Source of the DNA: an uncultured Eubacteriales bacterium
GTDB lineage: Bacteria; Bacillota; Clostridia; Oscillospirales; Oscillospiraceae
Direction: 5' to 3'
Length of the DNA: 64,000 bases
Assembly (NCBI GenBank): GCA_900540545.1
Contig: UQGJ01000004.1
Coordinates: 107,564-171,563 of the forward strand
Shown piece after piece: positions 7,327 to 15,577 of the stretch; the first letter of the stretch is position 1; each line of letters opens with the position of its first letter. The translations under genes were made by a program, and so were the position numbers. Below the pieces are notes generated by a model. It saw only the letters and a list, made by a program, of their open reading frames with translations, ran no database searches and was not told the origin of the DNA.

Positions 7327-9162
7327 ATGTGCGGTATCGTTGGATTTATCGGCGCGGAAGAGGCGGCCCCCATCCTGCTGGACGGCCTGGAGCGCCTGGA
7401 GTACCGGGGGTATGACTCCGCCGGGCTGGCGGTGTGGTCCCAGGAGGAGGGCCTCAAGGTGGTCAAGGCCAAGGGACGGCTGAAGGTCCTGTCCGACATG
7501 GTGGCGGGGGGCAAGACCATCCACGGCGCCGTGGGGCTGGGGCATACCCGCTGGGCCACCCACGGAGAGCCCTCCGACGTGAACTCCCACCCCCAGGTCA
7601 GCACCTCGGGCCGCATCGCCGTGGTCCACAACGGGATCATCGAAAATTACGTGCAGATCAAGGAGTTTTTGGAGTCCAAAGGGGTAAACTTCGTCTCCCA
7701 GACCGACACGGAGGTGGTGGCCCAGCTTCTGGAGTACTACTACCGGGGGGACATCATGGAGGCGGTCACCAAGGTCCTCCACCGCATCGAGGGGGCCTAC
7801 GCCCTGGGCATCATCTGCGCCGACTGCCCCGACCGGCTCATCGCCGCCCGGAAGGACAGCCCCCTGATTTTGGGCTGCGGCCAGGGTTTCCACTTCCTGG
7901 CCAGCGACGTCACCGCCGTCATCAAGTACACCCGGGAGGTCTGCTATCTGGACGACGGGGAAATCGCCGTCCTCACCCGAGACGGATTCCAGGTCTATAA
8001 CCACCCCTATCTCCAGCCGGTGGAGAAGGAGCTGAATCACGTGGACTGGGAGGTCTCCGCCGCCGAAAAGGGCGGGTACGAGCATTTCATGGCAAAGGAG
8101 ATCATGGAACAGCCCAAGGCCTTCCGGGACACCGTGTTCCCCCGCATCCAGGAGGGCCGGGTGGTGCTGGACGATTTGAACATCGACGCGGAGACCCTGC
8201 GGGAGGCCGACAGGCTGTATATCATCGCCTGCGGCTCCTCGTACCACGTGGGCATGGTGGCAAAATACATTCTGGAAAAGCTGCTGCGCAAGCCGGTGGA
8301 GGTGGCCCTGGCCTCCGAGTTCCGCTATTGCGACCCCCTGGTGACGGACAAGACCCTGTGCATCGTCATCAGCCAGTCCGGCGAGACCATCGACACCCTG
8401 GCCGCCCTCCGGGAGGCCCGGCGGCTGGGGGCGCGCATCCTCTCCATCGTCAACGTGGTGGGCTCCTCCATCGCCCGGGAGTCCGACGACGTGCTCTACA
8501 CCTGGGCTGGGCCGGAAATCGCCGTGGCGACCACCAAGGCCTACTCCACCCAGCTTGCGGTCATCTACCTGGTGGCCCTGCGGTTTGCCGAGCTGCTTGG
8601 GAGCATCGGACAGGCGGAGTACGACGACATCGTCTCCGAGCTGCTGACCATCCCCACCAAAATGGAGCGCGTGCTGGAGAACCGGGAGGACATCCAGTAC
8701 TACGCCTCCATCTATTTCAACCACGAGTCCATCTTCTTCATCGGACGGAACATCGACTACGCCATCGGCCTGGAGGGGTCCCTGAAGCTGAAGGAGATCT
8801 CCTATATCCACTCGGAGGCTTACGCCGCCGGGGAGTTGAAGCACGGCACCATCTCCCTCATCGAGGACGGCACCCTGGTGGTGGCCCTTGCCAGCTGCGT
8901 CCAACTCTTCGACAAACTCATGAGCAACGTGGTGGAGGTCAAGAGCCGCGGGGCCGATGTGCTGGGCCTGACGGTGGAGTCCAAGGGCGCTGACCTGAAA
9001 AAGACGGTGGACAGCGCCATTCTGGTCCCCGATACCCACCCCATTCTCCTGCCCAGTCTGGACGTTATCCCTATGCAGCTGTTCGCCTACTACGTGGCCT
9101 TGATGCGGGGCTGCGACATCGACAAGCCCCGGAATCTGGCGAAATCGGTGACAGTGGAGTAA
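7327..9162 (+). CDS. glmS: Glutamine--fructose-6-phosphate aminotransferase (isomerizing)
   Basis: 611 residues. It makes glucosamine-6-phosphate for peptidoglycan; glmM at 46123 encodes the next step. The class II glutaminase domain starts with MCGIVGFIG, where Cys2 is the nucleophile, and includes GHTRWATHG and HNGIIENY. Two SIS isomerase domains follow (CGSSYHVG and SQSGETIDT, then SEAYAAGELKHG), and the C-terminus ends near DIDKPRNLAKSVTVE, the usual GlmS tail. The start at 7327 follows GGGAGGA; the 24 upstream codons of open frame would destroy the N-terminal Cys and are rejected. Confidence 0.97.
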   Translation: MCGIVGFIGAEEAAPILLDGLERLEYRGYDSAGLAVWSQEEGLKVVKAKGRLKVLSDMVAGGKTIHGAVGLGHTRWATHGEPSDVNSHPQVSTSGRIAVVHNGIIENYVQIKEFLESKGVNFVSQTDTEVVAQLLEYYYRGDIMEAVTKVLHRIEGAYALGIICADCPDRLIAARKDSPLILGCGQGFHFLASDVTAVIKYTREVCYLDDGEIAVLTRDGFQVYNHPYLQPVEKELNHVDWEVSAAEKGGYEHFMAKEIMEQPKAFRDTVFPRIQEGRVVLDDLNIDAETLREADRLYIIACGSSYHVGMVAKYILEKLLRKPVEVALASEFRYCDPLVTDKTLCIVISQSGETIDTLAALREARRLGARILSIVNVVGSSIARESDDVLYTWAGPEIAVATTKAYSTQLAVIYLVALRFAELLGSIGQAEYDDIVSELLTIPTKMERVLENREDIQYYASIYFNHESIFFIGRNIDYAIGLEGSLKLKEISYIHSEAYAAGELKHGTISLIEDGTLVVALASCVQLFDKLMSNVVEVKSRGADVLGLTVESKGADLKKTVDSAILVPDTHPILLPSLDVIPMQLFAYYVALMRGCDIDKPRNLAKSVTVE

Positions 9163-9169
9163 GAGGGGC

Positions 9170-9198
9170 TTGCATTTTGCCGCAGGCGCGTCTATAAT
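9170..9198 (+). promoter_or_regulatory. Promoter of the THF riboswitch-folT unit
   Basis: TTGCAT at 9170-9175 and TATAAT at 9193-9198 with a 17 bp spacer. Transcription would begin near 9205, a few bases before the riboswitch P1 stem. Confidence 0.8.
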
Positions 9199-9210
9199 AG
9201 CGTTCACATA

Positions 9211-9412
9211 GGCAGAGTAGGAACACGCGTGCGTTGCCCTTCGGGGCCAGTGCCGGCGGGACGGGGAGTTGTCCGCCGGACGAACAGCGTATATGCGGCA
9301 GTGCGTGTTCCGCATCCCGCTGCCGCATATCAGGCGCGGCATCGTTTTGCCTCCCTCTGTGCGGCCTTTCCGTCCCCGGACGGACTGCCGAAATTCAGAG
9401 GGAGGTCTTTTT
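9211..9412 (+). promoter_or_regulatory. Tetrahydrofolate (THF) riboswitch with expression platform
   Basis: The aptamer spans about 9211-9324. Its outer stem pairs GGCAG (9211-9215) with CTGCC (9320-9324), the next helix pairs GAACAC (9221-9226) with GTGTTC (9305-9310), and the family-typical GAGTAG, GCGT, GACGAAC-AGCG and GCATCCCGCT elements are present in order. Downstream, CCTCCCTCTG (9350-9359) pairs exactly with CAGAGGGAGG (9396-9405), enclosing TCCGTCC/GGACGGA. That stem contains the folT ribosome binding site and is followed by TCTTTTT, so it could act as a terminator, an RBS-blocking helix or both. Known THF riboswitches repress folate transport genes when THF is abundant. The assignment rests on the motif order and downstream gene. 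Confidence 0.88.
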
Positions 9413-10024
9413 ATGCACACTTGCGACGCAAAACTTTACCGCACGCCCTTTTCCCCATCCTACTGGCGCACGGCCGCCGCGGATTTCCACCAGCTGCGCA
9501 ATCTGGTCTTCGCGGCCCTGATGGTGGCGGCCTGCATCGTCCTATCCAACTTTTCCCTGCCCCTCCACGAATCGCTGAAAATCTCCTGGGGCTTCCTGGC
9601 CCGGTCCACCTGTTCCATGGTCTGCGGGCCGGTGATGGGGCTGGTCTTCGGGTTCGTGGAGGACACGCTCTCCTTCCTCCTGACCTCCAAGGGCGCTCCC
9701 TATTTTCCGGGCTATACCCTGACCACCATGCTGGGCTGTCTCATCTACGCCCTGTTTTTCTACCGGGCGAAAATCACCGTCACCAGGGTCTTTCTCGCCA
9801 AGCTGTGCACCAACGTGATGAACGTGTTTCTGGGCAGCCTGTGGAGCGCCATGCTGTACAGCAAGGGCTATCTCTATTACATGACCACCAGTCTGGTGAA
9901 GAACGCCGTTATGCTGCCCATCCAGACCATGATGCTGGTCATTCTCTTCAGCGCCCTGCTGCCCATCCTGAACCGCACCGGCCTGCTGCCGGACCAGGGC
10001 GGCAGCCGTCTGCCGCTGTACTGA
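9413..10024 (+). CDS. folT: Folate ECF transporter, substrate-binding S component
   Basis: 203 residues with about five to six hydrophobic segments, as in ECF S components. The block VAACIVLSNFSLPLHESLKISWGF-like (about residues 40-63) and the GPVMGLVFGFVEDTLSFLL region are typical of FolT. FolT binds folate in the membrane and works with a shared EcfA-EcfA'-EcfT module, which is not encoded here. The THF riboswitch upstream independently supports folate as substrate. The start at 9413 follows GGGAGG within the regulatory stem; the reading frame continues upstream into the riboswitch and is not coding there. Confidence 0.9.
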   Translation: MHTCDAKLYRTPFSPSYWRTAAADFHQLRNLVFAALMVAACIVLSNFSLPLHESLKISWGFLARSTCSMVCGPVMGLVFGFVEDTLSFLLTSKGAPYFPGYTLTTMLGCLIYALFFYRAKITVTRVFLAKLCTNVMNVFLGSLWSAMLYSKGYLYYMTTSLVKNAVMLPIQTMMLVILFSALLPILNRTGLLPDQGGSRLPLY

Positions 10025-10037
10025 ATTTGAGCTATCC

Positions 10038-10070
10038 AAACGCGCCCCGCGAAAGCGGGGCGCGTTTTTT
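10038..10070 (+). terminator. Intrinsic terminator of folT
   Basis: AAACGCGCCCCGC, GAAA loop, GCGGGGCGCG and six T residues. Confidence 0.9.
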
Positions 10071-10094
10071 GCGCCCTCGTCCGAAAAAGTTCCG

Positions 10095-10120
10095 GTCATA
10101 GACGTGGACAACCATACATA
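10095..10120 (+). promoter_or_regulatory. Candidate sigma-E promoter of the spoIIIA operon
   Basis: GTCATA (10095-10100), 12 bp, then CATACATA (10113-10120) match the sigma-E pattern (ATA-containing -35 and CATACA-T -10), 35 bp before spoIIIAA. spoIIIA is a known sigma-E operon in the mother cell. There is no good sigma-A promoter in the gap. Confidence 0.65.
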
Positions 10121-10154
10121 GAATGGGACATCAACAGAAGAGAGGGGCGTCATC

Positions 10155-11096
10155 ATGGATGATGCGTACGGGGCAGAGCGGTTTCGGGCGGCGGCGGGGC
10201 TGCTGCCCTACGATTTGCGGCAGGGGGCGGAGCGCCTGCCGGAACGGGACAAGGCCGTGGCGGAGGAGTTCCGGCTCCGGCTGGGACGGCCCCCCATGGT
10301 CTCCGGGTTGTGGGGAGAGCGTCCCCTGCCGGGATTTGAGCGCACGCCCATACGAGGCGGGGACCTGACCCTGGTGCTGGAGGTGGCCAGTCAGGCGTCG
10401 GCCCACACGGTACTGGACCGGGTCCGCAGCGGCTTCGTCACCGTCCGTGGTGGGCACCGGCTGGGCCTGTGCGGCAGCGCAGTGGTGAAGGACGGGGAGG
10501 TCTATAACCTCCGGCACCTGTCGTCCATCGCCATCCGCATCGCCAAGGAGGTGCCGGACGCAGCGGGGCCGGTCCTGCCCCGGCTTTTGGACGGGGAGGG
10601 GCGGCTGGTCAGCACTCTGATTTTGTCGCCGCCGGGCGGCGGCAAGACCACGCTCTTGCGGGACCTGGTCCGGAGGGTCTCCGACGGGTTGGGGACGGCT
10701 CCCCTGCGGGTGGGGCTGGCCGATGAGCGCGGCGAGCTGGCCGCCCTCTGCGACGGCGAGCCCCAGATGGACGTGGGGGCCAGGACGGATGTGATGGACG
10801 GGTGCCCCAAAGGGGCGGGGCTGCTGATGCTCCTGCGGGGCATGAATCCCCAGGTGCTGGCGGCGGATGAGATCACGGACCCGGCGGACGCAGCGGCGCT
10901 GGAGCAGGCGGCGGGCTGCGGCGTCACCCTGCTGGGCACGGCCCACGGCGGCGGCGCGGTGGACCTGTGGACCCGGCCAGTCTACCGGCGGCTGATGGAG
11001 GCCCACCTGTTCCGCAGGGTGGTCCTCATCCGGGCGGAGGACGGAGGCCGCAGGTATGAGGTCAGCGATTTGGAGGGGGAGGGGGCGCCGTGCTGA
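10155..11096 (+). CDS. spoIIIAA: Stage III sporulation protein AA, ATPase
   Basis: 313 residues. This is the cytoplasmic secretion-type ATPase of the SpoIIIA-SpoIIQ channel linking mother cell and forespore. The P-loop SPPGGGKTTLLRDL is at about residues 159-172, and the downstream ADERGELAA and ADEITDPADA blocks are typical. It is the first gene of a complete eight-gene operon. Start ATG at 10155 with AGAGAGGGG upstream. Confidence 0.95.
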   Translation: MDDAYGAERFRAAAGLLPYDLRQGAERLPERDKAVAEEFRLRLGRPPMVSGLWGERPLPGFERTPIRGGDLTLVLEVASQASAHTVLDRVRSGFVTVRGGHRLGLCGSAVVKDGEVYNLRHLSSIAIRIAKEVPDAAGPVLPRLLDGEGRLVSTLILSPPGGGKTTLLRDLVRRVSDGLGTAPLRVGLADERGELAALCDGEPQMDVGARTDVMDGCPKGAGLLMLLRGMNPQVLAADEITDPADAAALEQAAGCGVTLLGTAHGGGAVDLWTRPVYRRLMEAHLFRRVVLIRAEDGGRRYEVSDLEGEGAPC

Positions 11097-11605
11097 AGCT
11101 GCTGGGGTCCCTGCTGCTGATGGTGGGGGCGGCCGGGCTGGGCTTCGGCGCGGCCGCCCAGCTCCAGCACCGGGTCACCGGCCTGCGGGCCCTGGTGGGG
11201 GCGCTGGAGCAGATGGAGCGGGAGCTGGAATTCCGCCTGACCCCCATGCCGGAGCTGATGGCCCGTCTGGCCCGGGAGGTCCAGCCCCCCGCCCGCTACC
11301 TCTTTTCCTACTGTCGGGAACACTTGGACGAGCTGGGCGCCAGGCGCTTCGGGCAGCTCTGGCGGAATGCGCTGGAGGAGAACGCGGACCTGGCACTGAC
11401 CGCCCAGGAGCGGCAGATCATGGACGGACTGGGGGATGTTCTGGGCCGCTATGACGGGGAGGGCCAGCGGGAGGCCCTGCGGTCGGCGGTGAGCCAGCTG
11501 GGGGAGTGCCTCCGGCGGGCCGAGGGGGACCGGGACCGGCTGGGCCGGGTCTACGCCACCCTAGGCGTGGGGGCCGGGGCCATGCTGGTGATTCTACTAC
11601 TATAA
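11090..11605 (+). CDS. spoIIIAB: Stage III sporulation protein AB
   Basis: 171 residues, the same length as the B. subtilis protein. An N-terminal hydrophobic segment (LLGSLLLMVGAAGLGFGAA), a helical middle with LEQMERELEFRLTPMPELM, and a C-terminal membrane segment (LGVGAGAMLVILLL) match the family, which resembles GspF-type assembly proteins. A GTG start overlaps the end of spoIIIAA by 7 bp. Confidence 0.95.
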   Translation: MLKLLGSLLLMVGAAGLGFGAAAQLQHRVTGLRALVGALEQMERELEFRLTPMPELMARLAREVQPPARYLFSYCREHLDELGARRFGQLWRNALEENADLALTAQERQIMDGLGDVLGRYDGEGQREALRSAVSQLGECLRRAEGDRDRLGRVYATLGVGAGAMLVILLL

Positions 11606-11627
11606 AGGCACGGGGATGTGAAACGGA

Positions 11628-11822
11628 ATGAACGTGGACTTGATTTTCAAAATCGCGGCCATTGGAATTTTGGTATCGGTACTCAACCAGGTCCTCTCCC
11701 GGTCGGGCCGGGACGAGCAGGCCACCATGACCACGCTGGCGGGGCTAGTGGTGGTGCTGATGATGGTGGTACAGGAGATCAGCAATCTCTTCGACCTGGT
11801 GAAGAACCTATTCGGGCTGTAA
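11628..11822 (+). CDS. spoIIIAC: Stage III sporulation protein AC
   Basis: 64 residues, the typical size. Two membrane helices enclose the conserved SVLNQVLSRSGRDEQA block. It is an inner-membrane part of the SpoIIIA channel; its position between AB and AD is as in all spoIIIA operons. Confidence 0.95.
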   Translation: MNVDLIFKIAAIGILVSVLNQVLSRSGRDEQATMTTLAGLVVVLMMVVQEISNLFDLVKNLFGL

Positions 11823-11825
11823 GCC

Positions 11826-12212
11826 ATGCCGGACATCATCAAGATCGCGGCCATCGCCGTGGCCGCCGCCCTATGCGCGGTGGTGGTGCGGAAGAGTGCG
11901 GCGGAGCTGGCCCTGGTCCTGGCCTTGTCGGCGGGGGCCATCCTCCTGACCTGCTCCTTGGGAGCGCTGGAGGGGGTCCGGGCGTTGATGGACACCCTGG
12001 CCGACACGGCGGGCCTGTCCCCGGCGGTGCTGGCCCCGGTGGTCAAGACCGTGGGCATCGCCATCCTGACCCGGGTGGCCGCCGAGCTGTGCCGGGACGC
12101 CCAGGAGGGGGGCATCGCCGCCTTTGTGGAGACGGCGGGGGCAGCGGCGGCCCTGTTTGTGGCCTTGCCCCTGATGAAAACCGTGCTGAGCATGATCACG
12201 GGGCTCTTGTGA
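11826..12212 (+). CDS. spoIIIAD: Stage III sporulation protein AD
   Basis: 128 residues with about four hydrophobic segments; a paralogous extension of the AC fold. The conserved KTVGIAILTRVAAELCRDAQEGGIA-like stretch (about residues 77-100) is visible. It starts 3 bp after spoIIIAC. Confidence 0.95.
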   Translation: MPDIIKIAAIAVAAALCAVVVRKSAAELALVLALSAGAILLTCSLGALEGVRALMDTLADTAGLSPAVLAPVVKTVGIAILTRVAAELCRDAQEGGIAAFVETAGAAAALFVALPLMKTVLSMITGLL

Positions 12213-12225
12213 GGAGATACATAGG

Positions 12226-13326
12226 ATGAAACGACGATTTTTGACCTTTTTAGCTGTTTTGTTTCTCTTGGGCTCCCTGGCGACGGTCTCCGCCGCCGAC
12301 GTGGTGGACGAGCAGTCCCGGGCCCTGGGGCTGGACAAGCTGGAGCGGGCGGCGGGGGAGTACAGCCCCGGCGGGGACGTGGCGGGCATCGATCTCGACG
12401 ACGGCCTCCAGGACTTGCTGGACACCGGCAGCGGGGAGATCATGGGGGTGGTCCGCAAGGCGGTGCGTAGCGGAGTGCTGCTGTTGGTGGTGGTACTGCT
12501 GTGCGGGCTGGCCGAGGGGGCCTACGCCGGGGCGGAGGGCGGGAACTCCGTCCAGGTGGTCCCCATCGTGGGGGCCCTTGCCATCACGGCCATCTCCGTG
12601 GCCGACGTCAACTCCCTGATTGGAATGGGCCGCCAGGCGCTGGAGCAGATGGAGGCCTTCTCCAAGGTGCTGCTGCCCACCATGGCGGTGGCCACCGCCG
12701 CCAGCGGCGCCCCCGGCGGCGCGGCGGCCCGGCAGCTTGCCACTATGCTCTTTTCCAACGTGCTCTTGAGTCTGATCGCTCATCTGCTGCTGCCACTGGT
12801 CTACGCCTACATCGCCGCCTGCGTGGCCCACGCGGCCATCGGCAATGAGGGGCTCAAGCGTATTGCCGGGACCCTCAAGTGGGTGGTGACCTCGGTGCTG
12901 ACCGTCCTGCTCATCGGCTTCGTGGGTTATCTGACGGTCAGCGGCGTCATCGCCGGCACCGCCGACGCCGTGGCGGTCAAGACGGCCAAATTCGCCGTTT
13001 CCAGCATGGTGCCGGTGGTGGGGAGCATCCTGTCCGACGCGGCGGAGACCGTGCTGGCCGGGGCGGGGATCTTAAAAAACGCTGTGGGGGTGTTTGGGAT
13101 GCTGGTCATCCTCTCCATGTGTCTGGTCCCCTTTTTGCAGCTTGGGGTCCACTATCTGACCTATAAGGTGACGGCGGCCCTATCCGCCACGGTGGCGGAG
13201 GGCCGGGTGGCCGGACTCATCGACGGCATCGGCGGGGCCTTCGGCCTGATTTTGGGCATGACGGGGGCCTCGGCCACGCTGCTGCTGGTGTCCATGGTCT
13301 CGGCGGTCTCCCTGGTGGCGGCATGA
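12226..13326 (+). CDS. spoIIIAE: Stage III sporulation protein AE
   Basis: 366 residues. An N-terminal signal peptide (FLTFLAVLFLLGSLATVSA, cleavage near residue 25) is followed by a polytopic membrane region with roughly seven helices, as in the family. AE is the largest membrane subunit of the channel. AGGAG precedes the ATG by a few bases. Confidence 0.95.
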   Translation: MKRRFLTFLAVLFLLGSLATVSAADVVDEQSRALGLDKLERAAGEYSPGGDVAGIDLDDGLQDLLDTGSGEIMGVVRKAVRSGVLLLVVVLLCGLAEGAYAGAEGGNSVQVVPIVGALAITAISVADVNSLIGMGRQALEQMEAFSKVLLPTMAVATAASGAPGGAAARQLATMLFSNVLLSLIAHLLLPLVYAYIAACVAHAAIGNEGLKRIAGTLKWVVTSVLTVLLIGFVGYLTVSGVIAGTADAVAVKTAKFAVSSMVPVVGSILSDAAETVLAGAGILKNAVGVFGMLVILSMCLVPFLQLGVHYLTYKVTAALSATVAEGRVAGLIDGIGGAFGLILGMTGASATLLLVSMVSAVSLVAA

Positions 13327-13820
13327 TGGAGCTGCTGAAGCAATGGCTGGTGGGCATCACCTGCGCGGCCATGATTGTGGCGTTGGCCGACAGCCTGACC
13401 CCCAAGGGGACAGTGAAGAAAATCGGCCACATCGCCGGAGGGCTGCTCCTGCTGCTGGCGGTGGTCAAACCCCTGATGGAGGTGGACTTCAGCGCCCTGG
13501 CCGTGGCTACGGTCTCTCTGGAGGGCGTGGAGACCGGAAACGGCGATTGGGAGAAAACCAACACCGAGCTGATGAAAACCATCATAGGTGAAAAGACGGG
13601 CGCATATATTCTGGACAAGGCGGAAGAACTGGGTGCGGACTGTACCGGCGTGGCGGTGGAGTGCGCGGTGGGGGAGGAGGATGTCCCCTATCCGTCGGCG
13701 GTCACCGTCACTGGGGCCATGACCCAGGCCCAGCGGGACGCGCTGGCCCGGACCATCGAGGCCGACCTAGCCATTCCGAGAGAACGTCAGACTTACGAAA
13801 GCGGGGACACGGAGCCATGA
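13323..13820 (+). CDS. spoIIIAF: Stage III sporulation protein AF
   Basis: 165 residues, somewhat shorter than the B. subtilis protein. Two N-terminal membrane helices (QWLVGITCAAMIVALADSL and IAGGLLLLLAVVKPLM) precede a soluble ring-building-motif domain. ATG overlaps the spoIIIAE stop (ATGA). Confidence 0.93.
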   Translation: MMELLKQWLVGITCAAMIVALADSLTPKGTVKKIGHIAGGLLLLLAVVKPLMEVDFSALAVATVSLEGVETGNGDWEKTNTELMKTIIGEKTGAYILDKAEELGADCTGVAVECAVGEEDVPYPSAVTVTGAMTQAQRDALARTIEADLAIPRERQTYESGDTEP

Positions 13821-14347
13821 AAGGAACGGAAGTGGCGGCGAAAAGTGGAAAAAAGCTGCTGGAAGCCCTGGAGAAGTACAAGTTTGTCCTGCTGGTCCTG
13901 CTGGCGGGGCTCCTGCTCCTGTTGCTGCCCTCCTTCGGGGGCGGCGGGACGGCGGCCGAGGCAGGGGGGACCGATCCCCCGGAGCTGGCCTTTGACCTGG
14001 AGGGCCTGGAGCGCAAGCTCTCCGACACCCTCTCCCAGGTGGAGGGGGCGGGGAAGGTCTCAGTGGTTCTGACGGTGAAGGCCAGCACCCGCCAGGTCCT
14101 GGCCCAGGACATCGAGACCTCGGAAAAGGAGGGCGGCACCGAGGAGAGCCGCAGCACGGTGGTGGTCTCCCAGGGGACGGGGAAGCAGGGGGCCGTGCCC
14201 CTCCAACAGATTTATCCCCAATTCCAGGGGGCCCTGGTGGTCTGTCCGGGCGGCGACGACCCGTCCATCCGGCTCCAACTGGTGGAGGCGGTCTCCGCCC
14301 TCACCGGGCTGGGGTCCGACAAAATATCGATTTGCAGAGGAAAATAA
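13817..14347 (+). CDS. spoIIIAG: Stage III sporulation protein AG
   Basis: 176 residues. One membrane helix (FVLLVLLAGLLLLLLPS, about residues 20-38) is followed by an intermembrane ring domain (LERKLSDTLSQVEGAGKVSV, VVCPGGDD). AG forms the large ring of the channel. The start at 13817 is chosen because ATGA overlaps the spoIIIAF stop; an in-frame extension to 13661 lies inside spoIIIAF and is rejected. Confidence 0.94.
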   Translation: MKGTEVAAKSGKKLLEALEKYKFVLLVLLAGLLLLLLPSFGGGGTAAEAGGTDPPELAFDLEGLERKLSDTLSQVEGAGKVSVVLTVKASTRQVLAQDIETSEKEGGTEESRSTVVVSQGTGKQGAVPLQQIYPQFQGALVVCPGGDDPSIRLQLVEAVSALTGLGSDKISICRGK

Positions 14348-14360
14348 GGAGGGCATTGGT

Positions 14361-14945
14361 ATGAAACTTTGGAAGAGAAACGCGGTGGTGGCCGCCATCG
14401 TCCTGTTCGTGTGCGCGGCGGTCTATCTCAACTGGTCGTACAGCAAGGACGGCGCGGACGCCGCGGACACGGGCAAGGTCCTGGGGGAGGCCGCCCTGGT
14501 GGGCGGCAAGTCGGGGGACCCGCTGCTGGGCGGGACCACGGCCAGTCCGGCCCCCACCGGCGAGCCTGGGGCGGAGCCCACCAAGAGCACCAGCGGCTAC
14601 TTTGCCAACGCCCGCCTGAACCGCCAGCAGGCCAGGGACAGCGCCCTGTCCCTCCTCCAGCAGGCGGCCGGGGACGAGAAGGCCGAGCAGGCGGCGGTGG
14701 ACCAGGCCAACGAGGCCATCCAGACCATGGCGAGCTATACCCTTTCCGAGGCCAACATCGAAAACCTGGTGTCGGCCAAGGGCTACGCCGACTGCGTGGC
14801 CTTCCGCAGCGACAGCAGCATCAGCGTGGTGGTCTCCAACAACGGCAATCCGCTGACCGAGACCGATACGGCCAAAATCAGCGAGATCGTCATGGACGAG
14901 ACCGGCCTCAAGACCAGCCAGATCAAAATCATCGAGGCCAGCTGA
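14361..14945 (+). CDS. spoIIIAH: Stage III sporulation protein AH
   Basis: 194 residues. A membrane helix (AVVAAIVLFVCAAVYLNW) is followed by a variable linker and the YscJ/FliF-like C-terminal domain that binds SpoIIQ of the forespore (ARDSALSLLQQAAGDEKA, then SEIVMDETGLKTSQIKIIEA). It is the last gene of the operon; no spoIIQ is seen nearby. Confidence 0.94.
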   Translation: MKLWKRNAVVAAIVLFVCAAVYLNWSYSKDGADAADTGKVLGEAALVGGKSGDPLLGGTTASPAPTGEPGAEPTKSTSGYFANARLNRQQARDSALSLLQQAAGDEKAEQAAVDQANEAIQTMASYTLSEANIENLVSAKGYADCVAFRSDSSISVVVSNNGNPLTETDTAKISEIVMDETGLKTSQIKIIEAS

Positions 14946-14972
14946 GGCGCGGGGGTCTTTTTCAAAAATGGA

Positions 14973-15001
14973 TTGTAACTCGCTCCGATTTGTGGTACAA
15001 T
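14973..15001 (+). promoter_or_regulatory. Promoter of the Asp23 gene
   Basis: TTGTAA at 14973-14978 and TACAAT at 14996-15001, 17 bp apart, so this gene can be transcribed in vegetative cells independently of spoIIIA. Confidence 0.7.
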
Positions 15002-15033
15002 ATGCGCAATCAAACAAAAGGAGCGTGACCCTC

Positions 15034-15420
15034 ATGGGTGAAGGCAGAGAGTACGTTTCCCGTGCCGACGAGATGGGGAACATCCATATATCCGAAGAAG
15101 TCTTGGCGGTGATTGCCGCCGCCGCCGCGCTGGAAGTCGAGGGCGTGGGCGGGCTGGCTGGCAACCTGGGCGCCGATTTGGCCGAGCTGCTGGGCAAGAA
15201 GAGCCTGAGCCGGGGCATTCGGCTCCAGGTGGAGGACGAGGCCGTCACTGTGGACGTGGCCGTCCTGGTCAAGTACGGCTATGTGATCCCCGACGTGGGC
15301 CGGGCGGTCCAGGAGGCCGTCGCCAGTAGTGTGGAGGCCACCAGCGGCCTCGCCGTCGCGGCTGTCAACGTGAGCGTTGGCGGCGTGGTCTTTGAGAAAG
15401 AGCCGAGAAAGGCTCCGTAA
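15034..15420 (+). CDS. Asp23/Gls24 family envelope protein
   Basis: 128 residues. The Asp23 pattern is clear: GNIHISEEVLAVIAAAAALEVEGV-like start, then VEDEAVTVDVAVLVKYGYVIPDV and ASSVEATSGLAVAAVNVSV. Members are small membrane-associated or cytosolic envelope-stress proteins; the YqhY branch sits next to nusB and accBC in many Firmicutes, which fits nusB downstream here. The start follows AAAGGAG; upstream in-frame codons overlap the promoter. Confidence 0.9.
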   Translation: MGEGREYVSRADEMGNIHISEEVLAVIAAAAALEVEGVGGLAGNLGADLAELLGKKSLSRGIRLQVEDEAVTVDVAVLVKYGYVIPDVGRAVQEAVASSVEATSGLAVAAVNVSVGGVVFEKEPRKAP

Positions 15421-15436
15421 ATCGGAAGGAAACCTC

Positions 15437-15480
15437 AAAGGGCATGGAGCGCGAAGTTTTTCTCGCTCCATGCCCTTTTT
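15437..15480 (+). terminator. Intrinsic terminator
   Basis: AAAGGGCATGGAGCG pairs with CGCTCCATGCCCTTT across a T-rich loop, followed by more T residues. Confidence 0.85.
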
Positions 15481-15527
15481 GTGGTTTTCCGCCCCAATTT
15501 GGGGTTTATTTTTTCATCTGACTTGTA

Positions 15528-15533
15528 TATAAT
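15528..15533 (+). promoter_or_regulatory. Probable -10 box of the nusB operon
   Basis: TATAAT at 15528-15533 within an AT-rich stretch; the -35 region (TTTATT at 15505-15510) is poor, so the promoter is only probable. Confidence 0.5.
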
Positions 15534-15577
15534 AATCATAACTGTGAATACACATGAAAACGCGGGAGGAACCCACT

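Noticed and set aside
7207..9420. 737-codon open frame on minus opposite glmS
   Set aside because: Antisense shadow of glmS and its riboswitch region, without a ribosome binding site or recognisable domain.
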